A stretch of 64,000 bases of DNA from Euryarchaeota archaeon UBA181 (GTDB lineage Archaea; Thermoplasmatota; Poseidoniia; Poseidoniales; Thalassarchaeaceae): positions 7,753-71,752 of the forward strand of contig DALI01000049.1 of the NCBI GenBank assembly GCA_002496725.1, in the 5' to 3' direction. This document shows positions 1-9,094 of this stretch, piece by piece; the stretch's first letter is position 1, and the number at the start of each line of letters is the position of its first letter. The notes under the pieces were generated by a model. The model was not told where the DNA came from and searched no databases. It saw only the letters and a program-made list of their open reading frames with translations. The translations under genes and the position numbers were made by a program.

Positions 1-1
1 C

Positions 2-739
2 TGGTTCCTCATCTGCCTATCCTCACTGTTCCTCGCGCTCCACTTCGGTAGTTGGATCTGGTCACTCGATAATACCAGTCTCGTGCATAGTCTACTTTTC
101 GTAACCAGTCACCCATTGGTAGTGGTCGCACTAATGCCAATAATAGGTGCATCTGTCAGAAGAGGGCATTTCTACGGCGCCTTGATAGGGTTCATTGGCG
201 CCTCAATAGCTCTGATGGAAATCGGTGGAAACAGTGAGGTCACATTAATCGGCGATGCGGCCGCATTCGTAGGTGCAGTCACAGTAGTCGGGTATCTGAT
301 GATAGGCAGGCACCTAAGGGCCACTAGGGAGACTCCAGTATTCATTTATGCATTTCCTGTCACCTTAATGGCAGGCCTATTGTTGACTATCGGTTCCGTT
401 TCATTAGAGGGAACAGGACTATCCTCGACAACTCCTGAACTCAGTGCATTCGGTTGGCTAGATGCAGTTTGGCTCCCTTGGATAGCATATCTATCGATAG
501 GCCCTGGGCTCTGTGGGCATACGGTCATCAACACAATACTCCGGTGGGTCTCACCGATCGTCGTATCGGTCGCACTACTGTTCGAACCAGTTATCGGCGG
601 AACTATCGGTTGGATAATTACGGGAGAGGCGTATCTGGGCCCATGGACATTAGTTGGTGGGCCACTGATGCTCCTAGGTGCGATTCTGGTTACTCTTGAG
701 GAGAGTAAGAATGACTCATCCGCAGACACTCATTCATGA
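2..739 (+). CDS. EamA/DMT-family transporter, 5' end cut off
   Basis: Membrane permease of the drug/metabolite transporter superfamily; the substrate cannot be told from sequence. The frame is open to the left edge, so the N-terminal part is missing; the visible 245 residues hold about seven hydrophobic helices separated by short basic loops. The segment LALHFGSWIWSLDNTS near the left edge is the typical EamA pattern, and VSVALLFEPVIGG followed by a glycine/leucine-rich last helix fits the end of the second EamA repeat. The C-terminus is a short charged tail. Its last 29 bases overlap the probable start of surE. The family call is firm; the substrate is unknown. Confidence 0.8.
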   Translation, partial: WFLICLSSLFLALHFGSWIWSLDNTSLVHSLLFVTSHPLVVVALMPIIGASVRRGHFYGALIGFIGASIALMEIGGNSEVTLIGDAAAFVGAVTVVGYLMIGRHLRATRETPVFIYAFPVTLMAGLLLTIGSVSLEGTGLSSTTPELSAFGWLDAVWLPWIAYLSIGPGLCGHTVINTILRWVSPIVVSVALLFEPVIGGTIGWIITGEAYLGPWTLVGGPLMLLGAILVTLEESKNDSSADTHS

Positions 740-1688
740 ACCCCTTGCATGTCGGACATACGTGGAGAAAACACATCTACTGGTCACAAATGACGATGGC
801 ATAGAGGCCGACGGGCTGATAGCCCTGGTAACTAGGCTCCATAGTGAAGGGCACCCGCTCGTAGTTTTAGCACCTGAGAAAGAACAGTCGGCTACAGGGA
901 TGAAACTGACACTTGCCAGTGGGATGAAGTTCACAGAGAGAACAGATATATCCGACTCGATCATTACCCAGGGGGGACCCCCTCTCAGAATGTTCTCACT
1001 CGATGGAAGCCCGTGTGACTGCGTCATCGTAGCCTTAGAAGGGGGACTGAAGGCATGGGCCCCAGAAATAGAACCAATGATGTGCATCTCGGGTATTAAT
1101 CACGGTCCGAACCTATCAGTCGACGTTCTACATTCGGGTACTGTCTCAGCCGCGAGGGAGGCTTCTCTGTATGGCATGCCCGCTATAGCAACAAGCCTCG
1201 CTACCTATGAGCACAGGAACTTTGAAGACACCTTAACAGTGGTTACGGCGCTGATCGAAAGGTGCGTTTCTTCACTCCCCTCTTCACTCCCCAATCTACT
1301 GAGACCCGAGGGTACGGGAAATTACCCCCATGGAGATGATGAGAGATCAGTATTACGGTCAGCATTCCACCATGGAGATATTTTCCTAAATGTCAATACT
1401 CCTGTAAAGTGGTCTGGTGGAATCTCCACCGTGTCGCTTGGTGCTAGGTGGTACCGAAGTGCATCAGATATGGAGGAGGCCCCTCTCAATGGCATAGAAT
1501 TCGAGGTTGGAGCTGCAACAATTATCGAAGAGGACATCCCACTTACGGACTGTAACGCCATAAACGATGGACTCGCATCAATCACGCCCCTTGGGAGCTG
1601 GCCAGCCAATCATCCTCTGGGAATAAGCGGAAAGATGCTCAAGTCTGCAACATCGGAGGACTCCGATGGATTCCCCTACTGGATCTGA
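711..1688 (+). CDS. surE: 5'/3'-nucleotidase SurE
   Basis: Metal-dependent nucleoside 5'-monophosphate phosphatase (survival protein E family). The N-terminal motif LLVTNDDGIEADG carries the paired aspartates of the metal site. A serine follows in EQSATGMKLTL, and NHGPNLSVDVLHSGTVSAA holds the conserved Asn and the phosphate-binding Ser/Thr. The protein is about 325 residues, longer than the usual 250-270; the extra length is in the C-terminal half. I prefer ATG 711, preceded by GAGGAG, over an in-frame GTG at 678. The gene overlaps the upstream transporter and runs into the convergent trmY by 13 bases. Confidence 0.9.
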   Translation: MTHPQTLIHEPLACRTYVEKTHLLVTNDDGIEADGLIALVTRLHSEGHPLVVLAPEKEQSATGMKLTLASGMKFTERTDISDSIITQGGPPLRMFSLDGSPCDCVIVALEGGLKAWAPEIEPMMCISGINHGPNLSVDVLHSGTVSAAREASLYGMPAIATSLATYEHRNFEDTLTVVTALIERCVSSLPSSLPNLLRPEGTGNYPHGDDERSVLRSAFHHGDIFLNVNTPVKWSGGISTVSLGARWYRSASDMEEAPLNGIEFEVGAATIIEEDIPLTDCNAINDGLASITPLGSWPANHPLGISGKMLKSATSEDSDGFPYWI

Positions 1689-2269
1689 GAATCCATAATG
1701 TGATGCACAATCGAAATACACGAGTGCCCCTGTAGCCAAGTATCTCCCAAAGACAGGCTAGAAACTGTCTCAGGATCAAACACAACCTCCTTCTCAAGAG
1801 GTAAATCATCTGATATGACGAACCCGCATTTCCCACTTAGTGGGGTCTCTGAGATATCATCACCTGTCACGTCGAGGATGTAGCATGTGACGCCATCATC
1901 CTGCCACTCGCTCAATGTCTGCCGTATGCCTCCCCCGGATTGCCTTATGCCCTTGGAAACATCAGAGAAGTGCCCTATGGGGGGAACAGGGGTCTTCATC
2001 AATGATTTGAAATGTCCTGCTATGGACCTTTCGTCAGGTCTCACGCCCCTCAGTTCAGAGCCATCAAAAAATACTCTTCGAGGTATCCCCTCGCCCATCA
2101 AGTGGGCCACTATCTGAGTATTCTTCCTGATGCCATGTGAAATGAATAATGCTGAATTTATGGCTCTTACAATCACATCCATCCTCCCGCCGGTCCCCGG
2201 TAGATCGTTCAGGTTTAGCTTTCCCCCACTGGGGGTTCTGTGCCCGACTATAGCAAATCTACGTTCCAG
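1676..2269 (-). CDS. trmY: tRNA (pseudouridine(54)-N1)-methyltransferase TrmY, apparent CTG start
   Basis: SPOUT-class enzyme that methylates pseudouridine 54 in the T-loop of archaeal tRNA. Translation upstream of the first in-frame ATG (2182) gives RRFAIVGHRTP and NLNDLPGTGGRMDVIVRAIN, the conserved TrmY N-terminus, so the real start lies further up. The reading frame there holds no ATG, GTG or TTG before a stop at 2285-2287. CTG at 2267-2269 follows GGTGAT (anti-Shine-Dalgarno match) by three bases and would give a protein of about 197 residues, the normal family size. A one-base deletion after the out-of-frame ATG at 2272-2274 is the alternative. The gene directly follows srp54 on the same strand. 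Function is firm, the start is not. Confidence 0.85.
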   Translation of the reverse strand: MERRFAIVGHRTPSGGKLNLNDLPGTGGRMDVIVRAINSALFISHGIRKNTQIVAHLMGEGIPRRVFFDGSELRGVRPDERSIAGHFKSLMKTPVPPIGHFSDVSKGIRQSGGGIRQTLSEWQDDGVTCYILDVTGDDISETPLSGKCGFVISDDLPLEKEVVFDPETVSSLSLGDTWLQGHSCISIVHHIMDSQIQ

Positions 2270-2273
2270 GGCA

Positions 2274-3632
2274 TCACCCCATGCCTAGCTCAGAATCATC
2301 GAAATCCATCATCGATTGCATCTGCCTTCGGAATCGCCTATCGCCCTTCATGCCACGCATCATCTTCTTACTTCTGTTCCATTGGGCAAGTAATTCCTTC
2401 ACTTCTTTCTCTGTGACCCCGGAGCCTCTGGCTATTCTTCTAATCCGACTCGACTTGAGTAATACCGGCTCATCCTTCTCATTTTGGGTCATTGAATCCA
2501 TGATTATTCTAAACTTCTCCAAGTTACTCTGCATCTGCTTTTTCTGACCTCTGCTGAGATTCCCCATTCCTCCAAACATACTATCGGGTAAGTGTGAGAG
2601 CAGTTTGTCCATCGTTCCTATTTTACTCATCATTTCCATCTGGGAGTACATATCGGTCAAAGTAAACCTCCCTGACATCATTCTTTGTGTGATCCGCATT
2701 GCTTCATCTTGATCCAAATCTTCCGGCGTTAGGTCAATTAGTCCCTTTATGTCTCCCATTCCGAGTAATCTGGATATGAAACGATCAGATTCAAACTTCT
2801 CCAAGTCTTGGATTCTTTCTCCCTCGCCTACGAAAACGATAGGTGCGCCCGTGGTCGATACAGCGCTTAGTGCCCCTCCTCCTCTCGCAGTTCCATCTAG
2901 CTTAGTGACAATAGTTCCAGTTACTCCGACAAGATCATGAAAAGTCTCGGCAACCGGTCCAGCCGCCTGTCCAACCTGAGCGTCTATGACTAGGAATCTC
3001 TCGGTCGCATTAGCAATCTCAGCTATGGATACAAGCTCCTGCCTCAATGAGTCATCAAGGCTGTCCCTCCCAGCTGTATCTATTATCACAACGTCAGAAT
3101 TACTGAATTTTTTCAATCCATTCTTTACGATTTTAGATGCATCATCCTCTCCTGGTTCGCCATGAACTTCTACGCCCGTCCCCTCGAGCAACTGACAAAG
3201 CTGCTCATATGCCCCTGGACGGTGCGTATCAGCTTCTATGACAGAGACTCTGACTCCATGTCTCCTCCTCCACCAATCTGCCACCTTGGCAGTCGTAGTG
3301 GTCTTACCCTGTCCATACAAGCCCACCATCAATATTGTTTCATTGTGCGGTCTAATGTCCCTAGGTGGCCCCAAGAGTCTAACTAGCTCCGTGTAAATGA
3401 TGTTCATTGCATGAGTTTCTAGTTTAGTCCCAGGACGTGGCTCTTCCTCAACCATCCTTCTCTCGACCTTCTCAGTAAGTTCCTTTGTCTGCCGCACATT
3501 AAAATCAGCTTCCAGAAGTGCCCGCCTCAGAGACTTGCTGAGCTCCTTGACAGTCTCATCATCTACCTCCCTCTTTCCTTTAAGCAAGCCCGCAGAACCG
3601 AGAATTCTCATCTTCAACGTGTCGAGCGCCAT
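2274..3632 (-). CDS. srp54: Signal recognition particle protein SRP54
   Basis: GTPase of the signal recognition particle that binds 7S RNA and signal peptides and delivers ribosomes to FtsY at the membrane. About 452 residues. The helical N domain ([14 protein letters not shown], then [13 protein letters not shown]) is followed by the G domain with [14 protein letters not shown] (P-loop), DTAGRD (G3), and [11 protein letters not shown] (G4 region). The C-terminal M domain is methionine-rich ([14 protein letters not shown] stretches, [14 protein letters not shown]). The frame runs 477 bases further upstream, but that extension is unlike any SRP54 and overlaps a membrane-protein gene; ATG 3632 places the N domain correctly. 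trmY follows immediately. Confidence 0.95.
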   Translation of the reverse strand: MALDTLKMRILGSAGLLKGKREVDDETVKELSKSLRRALLEADFNVRQTKELTEKVERRMVEEEPRPGTKLETHAMNIIYTELVRLLGPPRDIRPHNETILMVGLYGQGKTTTTAKVADWWRRRHGVRVSVIEADTHRPGAYEQLCQLLEGTGVEVHGEPGEDDASKIVKNGLKKFSNSDVVIIDTAGRDSLDDSLRQELVSIAEIANATERFLVIDAQVGQAAGPVAETFHDLVGVTGTIVTKLDGTARGGGALSAVSTTGAPIVFVGEGERIQDLEKFESDRFISRLLGMGDIKGLIDLTPEDLDQDEAMRITQRMMSGRFTLTDMYSQMEMMSKIGTMDKLLSHLPDSMFGGMGNLSRGQKKQMQSNLEKFRIIMDSMTQNEKDEPVLLKSSRIRRIARGSGVTEKEVKELLAQWNRSKKMMRGMKGDRRFRRQMQSMMDFDDSELGMG

Positions 3633-3708
3633 GACCACGGGTCCCGATAGGGTGGTTTGAACATTATCCGAGGCAGATGCACTCAAATGCCCGGTGCCAT
3701 GGCATGCC

Positions 3709-4494
3709 ATGGCTACAGGCATGTGGCAAACCCAAGCGGCATTCGCCATAGGCATAATCGGTGTTTTCGTTGGCTGGCGTGGCTCTATAGCTAGGATGAC
3801 AGGTTTTTTCGATCTCTCGGGCTCGGTAAAATACCTACTTTTCGGCATTGTATCCGGGATGTTACTTGCATCAGCTGCCGACTCAATGATTTTGTCGGGA
3901 ATTATCACCGGGCAAGTTAATATCGTTACCGCGGCATCATATGCGCTACTGATAGCAATCGCAGAGTCGGCATTCGTACTATTCTTACTGGGGAGGCCCA
4001 GAAATGTGGCTCTGAGAGCGTCCCCTCCTTTCGGATGGACGTTAGGTCTTGGCATCGGTGCCATGCAAGCTTCCGTTCTGGCTTTCAGATTGTTTGACGA
4101 AGAACTCAATTCATCATTTTCGGGATTCTCCCCCTACTCAATATTGATCTCTTTGCTGATTTCCATTACTGCCTGCACAGGACATGCTATGCTGGCAACA
4201 TACCAAGGAGCGATGATTCTAGAGCCGAGTAGACTCGGGCCATTCTTCTCAACATCCATTCTCAGGGCCATTCTTCTTCTTTCTGTTATCTTGTCAATTT
4301 TTACTCCAGTTATTTTGTTGGCTCCCTTGACTGCAATAGTTGCGGCTTGGGCCCCCTCCCAAGAGAGGTGGCTGCCCTCAGGCCTCACTCCAGCGGCTAG
4401 ACAGGCATATAGGAGGACTACAAGGCAGTCAGAGAGGCACAGGACTGCCTCAAACACCAGGAAAAGAGGCTCCCCAGTCAGTGAAGAGGAATAG
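3709..4494 (+). CDS. Polytopic membrane protein of unknown function
   Basis: I do not recognise a family. About 261 residues with six to seven predicted hydrophobic helices (for example AAFAIGIIGVFVGW, YALLIAIAESAFVLFLLG, YSILISLLISITACTG, ILLLSVILSIFTPVILL) and a strongly basic, Arg/Thr-rich C-terminal tail of about 45 residues, presumably cytoplasmic. It diverges from srp54 with a 76-base gap. ATG 3709 was preferred to GTG 3694. The reverse strand is also open here, but the clear transmembrane pattern is on this strand. Confidence 0.65.
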   Translation: MATGMWQTQAAFAIGIIGVFVGWRGSIARMTGFFDLSGSVKYLLFGIVSGMLLASAADSMILSGIITGQVNIVTAASYALLIAIAESAFVLFLLGRPRNVALRASPPFGWTLGLGIGAMQASVLAFRLFDEELNSSFSGFSPYSILISLLISITACTGHAMLATYQGAMILEPSRLGPFFSTSILRAILLLSVILSIFTPVILLAPLTAIVAAWAPSQERWLPSGLTPAARQAYRRTTRQSERHRTASNTRKRGSPVSEEE

Positions 4495-4525
4495 CACATA
4501 AACTCATCATTGGGGTTTTATCGGG

Positions 4526-4542
4526 CATGCGTATGGCGCATG
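4526..4542. promoter_or_regulatory. Inverted repeat at the trkA promoter, possible operator
   Basis: CATGCG and its reverse complement CGCATG are separated by five bases and directly abut a TATA-like element. The position matches a repressor or activator site overlapping the BRE/TATA region. Function is inferred only from symmetry and position. Confidence 0.4.
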
Positions 4543-4550
4543 ATTATATT
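4543..4550 (+). promoter_or_regulatory. TATA-box-like element upstream of trkA
   Basis: ATTATATT is centred about 27 bases before the trkA ATG, the spacing expected when transcription starts at or next to the start codon (leaderless mRNA). Confidence 0.5.
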
Positions 4551-4573
4551 CATCCGGTCAAGGGTTATGGTCA

Positions 4574-5992
4574 ATGAGGGTGATTATAGCCGGAGCAGGC
4601 GAGGTCGGACGTGGAGTTGCAGCCGCTTTGCGCCAGGAGCGTAGAAGCGTCGCACTCATTGACCCAGACCCATCTGCTATCAATGAATCACAGTATCTCG
4701 ATTGTCTTCTGATAACCGGGAGTGCCCTCTCCAGAGATTCTCTGATGAGGGCTGGAATAAGTGATGCTGAAATTTTCATCATGGCTACTAATGACGATAT
4801 GGTGAATCTCCTAGGGTGCTCCTTTGCGAAAAAGGTCTACAGTGAGTTAGTAGGAGAGAGGAATGCAACTGGCTTGAGGACTATTGCCAATATCAACGAC
4901 CCCACTCTAGACCATCCTTCGAGGGGTGCAGGGCCTCTTAGCAACTGGACTAGGGCCGATCATATTGTCAGCGCTGCCGATGAGATAGTGGATCAGCTAG
5001 CCGCTAGTCTGCTAGCCCCCTCTATTGACGAGATTCTGCCCCTTGGCGAATCATCATGGATTGCATCCAGCGTAGTTACTACATCTTCTGCACTCATCGG
5101 AACCACCACTGGAGAGGTAGGGGGTATATTCTCCGGGATGCCCTCGATATACGCCATAAAAAAATCCGAAAAGAAAGGAGTTCTATGCAACGGGGACGAA
5201 ATAATCGAGCCAGGCGATATCCTAGTCTTCGTCTCGAACTCAACAGATCAATTCTCACAGATAACACGTAGCGTTGGAAAGACGGATCCGGAATTGAAAG
5301 AGAAGGCACAGATAGCTATTTTCGGAGCCAGCCAGTTTGGAGTCAGGCTGACTGGCCATTATCTCAGGAGAGGGCATAGTGTTGTTGTCATAGAGCCGGA
5401 CCTAGACTTGGCAAATGAACTCGTAGGCTCAACTGTGGGAAATAGCAAGAGGTTGGATGTCATTCACGGGGACCCCCAAGACGAGGAGCTTCTGAGAGAG
5501 CTAGATATCCACAGTCACGATATTGCTGTCGCCGCTCTCGAGGATGACAATCTCAATATCGCCATTTCCATGAGGGCCAAGGACAAGGGCGTTCAGAGGA
5601 CTGGCCTTGTCCTCAAGGACAGAGCCCTAGTGGAAGCCGTTCATCGTATCGGGACAATAAACCCCGTTAGTAGGAGACTAGTGGTAGTGACAGGGATTTT
5701 GAAATCAATCCATATGAATGTGCCAGGGACCTTCCAAGTGATTCCTAATGTCTCAGAGGTCATTTCAATTTCGGCGGAGGTAAAGAGCGATCAAGGAATT
5801 GAAGGAAAGTCAGTATCCAAAGTAGAATCCAAGCTTGGGGCCAGAGTAGCCATGGTAGACAGGGTTCAGGAAGATGGTAAGACTATCGTACTTGATCCCA
5901 GTGACGTAGAATCTATTCAACTAGGCGATCGTCTGTACATTCTTTTGCTCAAAGAGCACCTGAAGAAGCTTGAGAAGACTTTCGGGAGCTAA
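4574..5992 (+). CDS. trkA: Trk potassium uptake system NAD-binding protein TrkA
   Basis: Cytoplasmic regulatory subunit of the Trk K+ channel; its RCK domains bind NAD(H) and gate TrkH. The 472 residues hold two RCK units: the first Rossmann motif GAGEVG at residues 7-12 with Asp30 closing the second strand, and the second GASQFG at 251-256 with Glu at the end of its strand. Each Rossmann fold is followed by a TrkA-C-like ligand domain (ending near residues 225 and 470). trkH begins two bases after the stop, so the pair is one operon. A TATA box and a palindrome lie upstream. Confidence 0.92.
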   Translation: MRVIIAGAGEVGRGVAAALRQERRSVALIDPDPSAINESQYLDCLLITGSALSRDSLMRAGISDAEIFIMATNDDMVNLLGCSFAKKVYSELVGERNATGLRTIANINDPTLDHPSRGAGPLSNWTRADHIVSAADEIVDQLAASLLAPSIDEILPLGESSWIASSVVTTSSALIGTTTGEVGGIFSGMPSIYAIKKSEKKGVLCNGDEIIEPGDILVFVSNSTDQFSQITRSVGKTDPELKEKAQIAIFGASQFGVRLTGHYLRRGHSVVVIEPDLDLANELVGSTVGNSKRLDVIHGDPQDEELLRELDIHSHDIAVAALEDDNLNIAISMRAKDKGVQRTGLVLKDRALVEAVHRIGTINPVSRRLVVVTGILKSIHMNVPGTFQVIPNVSEVISISAEVKSDQGIEGKSVSKVESKLGARVAMVDRVQEDGKTIVLDPSDVESIQLGDRLYILLLKEHLKKLEKTFGS

Positions 5993-5994
5993 TC

Positions 5995-7563
5995 ATGCGC
6001 TGGGACGTGGTCGGCTTTGTTTTGGGCTGGACGATTAGGCTGGTAGCTCTCCCACTAGCAATAGTTGCGGCATATAGTTGCTATTTGGAAGCCGAGGGCT
6101 ATGAATTTGCCACTAGGGCATATCTTCTCCCTCTATTGCTAGCCGCAGTTGTCGGGCAAGGCCTCGTCTCTTTAGCCAAGGGAGCTGATACGGCATCGAG
6201 ATTGAGGGACAAGGAAGCTTTCGCGTCTGTTGCTCTTGGTTGGATTCCAGTGGTCATCCTCGGTGCCCTCCCCTATTGGCTGGGGGGTGTATTCTACGGC
6301 CCCCTGGATCTCTCTACGGACACTGTCGGAATTGTAGACGTTCTCTCAGGTGCCGTCCATTCATGGTTTGAATCGATGTCAGGATTCACTACTACCGGTT
6401 CCACGGTAATTGACCACACAACTAGTCCAAGATGCCTAGAAGTATCAGATTGCATAAGTGCCCAGCCACAGAGTCTGATACTGTGGAGGTCACTTACCCA
6501 ATGGCTTGGGGGGATGGGTGTCATTATGTTGGGTCTGCTGATATTATCTCAGGCTCTCGGAGGCGGAATGTCCCTAGCTAGGGCAGAGCTAACCGGTCCA
6601 TCACTTTCCAGATTAGGCCCATCACTACAGTGGACCGCAAGGAGACTTTGGACGATATATATCGTTCTTACAGCCATTGAGGTGATGCTTCTCAGATTCG
6701 TTGGAGAGATGAGTGTCTTCGACTCGGTGAATTATGCCCTTACCACTCTTTCCTCTGGGGGTTTCGGTACCACTGATGGTGGAATAATGGCTTTCGGATC
6801 AGCTAGGATAGAAGTAATTCTCATGGTATTCATGGTCCTCACTTGCATAAACTTCAGCTTATTGCACTTAGTCCTATCAGGGAGATCAAAGGAAGCCATC
6901 AAGGATGGCGAAGTTCGGACTTATCTGTTTATCCTACTCGTTGCATGGATTTCTATGGCATTCAACATCTATCAATCAGGCTCGCAAGACCTCGGTTTTC
7001 TTGAAACCATTAGGCACTCAATGTTCCAAGCTATATCCATATCAAGTACCGGGTATTCCTCGGCAGATTTCGCTGCTTGGCCTCTCTTCAGTCAATTCGT
7101 ATTACTGCTTTTGATGATCATAGGGGCTACAGCTGGATCGACAGGCGGCGGCTTGAAGGTTCTAAGAATCAGAATAGCATTCGAATTATCGAAAAGAGAG
7201 ATTCTGAAAATAATACAGCCCAGGAAAGTGGTGGCTATCAGATTCAATGATGAAGTGATTGACGAGAGAAGAATCTGGACCGTCCTAGGCATGCTCAGTT
7301 CCTGGACGGTACTGGTTACCGCCTCGATACTAGCTTTCTCTTTCTTGGAGCCATCTTTGGACATGACCGATGTTCTTTCTGTTTCCTTGTCGCTACTTGG
7401 TAACACCGGGCCAGCACTTGGTGCCTTTGGCCCCACGGCAACATGGGCATCACTAGGGGAGCCCTCGATGATAATCGCCTCTCTACTAATGTGGCTCGGC
7501 CGTCTTGAACTACTCACCGTCTTGGTTTTACTACACCCGAAAACATGGCGAAGTGACAATTAG
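5995..7563 (+). CDS. trkH: Trk potassium uptake system membrane subunit TrkH
   Basis: Ion-conducting subunit of the Trk system. The 522 residues contain about ten to twelve hydrophobic helices and the four-fold repeated pore-loop signatures of the SKT superfamily: SGFTTTGSTV, TTLSSGGFGTTDGG, SISSTGYSSADF and SLLGNTGPALG, each supplying a filter glycine. GATAGSTGGGLKVLR is the usual motif between the third pore loop and the helix that follows. Start ATG directly follows trkA. The last four bases overlap the convergent rfcL. Confidence 0.92.
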   Translation: MRWDVVGFVLGWTIRLVALPLAIVAAYSCYLEAEGYEFATRAYLLPLLLAAVVGQGLVSLAKGADTASRLRDKEAFASVALGWIPVVILGALPYWLGGVFYGPLDLSTDTVGIVDVLSGAVHSWFESMSGFTTTGSTVIDHTTSPRCLEVSDCISAQPQSLILWRSLTQWLGGMGVIMLGLLILSQALGGGMSLARAELTGPSLSRLGPSLQWTARRLWTIYIVLTAIEVMLLRFVGEMSVFDSVNYALTTLSSGGFGTTDGGIMAFGSARIEVILMVFMVLTCINFSLLHLVLSGRSKEAIKDGEVRTYLFILLVAWISMAFNIYQSGSQDLGFLETIRHSMFQAISISSTGYSSADFAAWPLFSQFVLLLLMIIGATAGSTGGGLKVLRIRIAFELSKREILKIIQPRKVVAIRFNDEVIDERRIWTVLGMLSSWTVLVTASILAFSFLEPSLDMTDVLSVSLSLLGNTGPALGAFGPTATWASLGEPSMIIASLLMWLGRLELLTVLVLLHPKTWRSDN

Positions 7564-9056
7564 AAAGAATCCAATGTGAATTGTTTGTCACCAGACTCTG
7601 AAGCCTTGATATTAGGTGTGACATCCTCTTCATTTGCTTCCACGTGTTCGTCTTTCTGATCGATTTCATCAAATTTTTTTATTATCAATTTTCCCTGCTT
7701 GCTACTCTTTGCTATTCCATGCAAAGACAGGTGTTCCTCGACCCCAATGCCCATTCTGGAGGAGAGGCTGAAATCCATAGGGTCGCCTCCAAGTGATTCA
7801 TCATGGACAGCCAATAACAAGGGCCAAAGCTCCTCTCTGAATGACGACCGACTCGTAGATACCTTGCTTGACATAGTGGTGACGACATTCACACTCCTCC
7901 ATGACTCGCTGCCACGTCTTAGAAAATCAGGATACCCCAAGTATGGATCGGACGTTATTGGAGTCTCCGATACTGCGGCTTGCGATGTTAGGGCCGAGCC
8001 CCAGTACCATGACCTGAAAGCACGATTAGTAAATTTAGTCGCTAACGATCTGTCCGCTAATTCCATAGCTCCACTGATCGACGAGAGGCCCTTGGAATCG
8101 AATACAGATTGATTATTCCAGGAGAACCAAGCAAGCATCTGATCAGGATCCTTGTCACTGTTTCTTAGGATCTCTGATGCCAACTGCCCATTCCTACTGG
8201 AGTATATCTCCTTCATGGCCCTGAAAACATCAATTTGTGAGTCTCTAATTGCTACAGACCTAAGTCCTCTAACTTCTTCGATAGTGATGTGCCCCTCAGA
8301 TAGTGCCGATACCGCTTGAAGGTCCCTCACAAGGGCCCTAAGATCTCCTGGATTTCCAGAAATTAGCTCCTCCAAAGCACCGGGATCAATAGAAATGCCC
8401 TCCTCATCGAGAATTCTGTATGCAATCTTCCTCATATCTCCCTGATTGGCCCTCTTGAACTGAATCATGTCAGCCAGTCTCAGTACTCTGTCTCTATTCA
8501 TCCTCCACGATCTCCCACTTCCCCACAACCTCATGGGGTCATTACAAGTCATAATGACCGGTTGCATGGATGAACTAAGGAGATTCATCAGCTCCGCTTT
8601 CCCCCCAGAGTCTCCTGAGATATTCTTAGAACCGTCATCAGATGAGATTGATTTCCCTATCCTATCTTCTGATATCTTTGAGAACCCCCCTGCAAGATGA
8701 TCTACCTCATCTAAGAGAATAACGGTTTTTCCCTCAGTTGACGATCCACTGGAGAATAGATCCAGCGAAATATGCTGAGACCCCCTCGTCGCGACCTTTC
8801 TGATAGAGGCTGCATTCCTCTCCTCCGAAGCATTTAGCTCTATGATGGCCCACTCCCTCTCCTTTGCCACAGCCTTTGCCAGAGTGGTCTTGCCAACTCC
8901 TGGGGGGCCGGAAAGCAAGATACCTCTCTTTTTGGGAATCTTATCGCCCCTCCAACTATCTAGCCATTGCCTGATAGTACTGATCTGCGCACCATTCCCT
9001 TCCATCTCCCTGATGTTACCTGGACGGTAGCGTTCAGTCCAATCGTCAGCAGACAC
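7560..9056 (-). CDS. rfcL: Replication factor C large subunit, with C-terminal PIP box
   Basis: Large subunit of the archaeal clamp loader that opens PCNA at primer-template junctions. AAA+ domain: GPPGVGKT (Walker A, residues 50-57), ILLDEVDH (Walker B), then sensor 1 in IMTCNDP. The C-terminal part is the helical collar, followed by a charged Lys/Glu-rich linker. The final residues QFTLDSF form a PCNA-interacting (PIP-box) motif, as in other archaeal RfcL proteins. It is 498 residues, normal for the family. glyS lies 38 bases upstream on the same strand, and the 3' end overlaps trkH by four bases. rfcS is not in the window. Confidence 0.95.
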   Translation of the reverse strand: MSADDWTERYRPGNIREMEGNGAQISTIRQWLDSWRGDKIPKKRGILLSGPPGVGKTTLAKAVAKEREWAIIELNASEERNAASIRKVATRGSQHISLDLFSSGSSTEGKTVILLDEVDHLAGGFSKISEDRIGKSISSDDGSKNISGDSGGKAELMNLLSSSMQPVIMTCNDPMRLWGSGRSWRMNRDRVLRLADMIQFKRANQGDMRKIAYRILDEEGISIDPGALEELISGNPGDLRALVRDLQAVSALSEGHITIEEVRGLRSVAIRDSQIDVFRAMKEIYSSRNGQLASEILRNSDKDPDQMLAWFSWNNQSVFDSKGLSSISGAMELADRSLATKFTNRAFRSWYWGSALTSQAAVSETPITSDPYLGYPDFLRRGSESWRSVNVVTTMSSKVSTSRSSFREELWPLLLAVHDESLGGDPMDFSLSSRMGIGVEEHLSLHGIAKSSKQGKLIIKKFDEIDQKDEHVEANEEDVTPNIKASESGDKQFTLDSF

Positions 9057-9094
9057 GTTTGCCCGTTGAGTAGGGGCCCCATGAAGATTGGGAG

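Noticed and set aside
3633..4109. Upstream extension of srp54 into a 611-residue protein
   Set aside because: The extra residues do not resemble SRP54 and lie antisense to a clear membrane-protein gene.
4134..4499. Reverse-strand frame opposite the membrane protein
   Set aside because: It lacks a family motif, and the forward strand has the transmembrane pattern.
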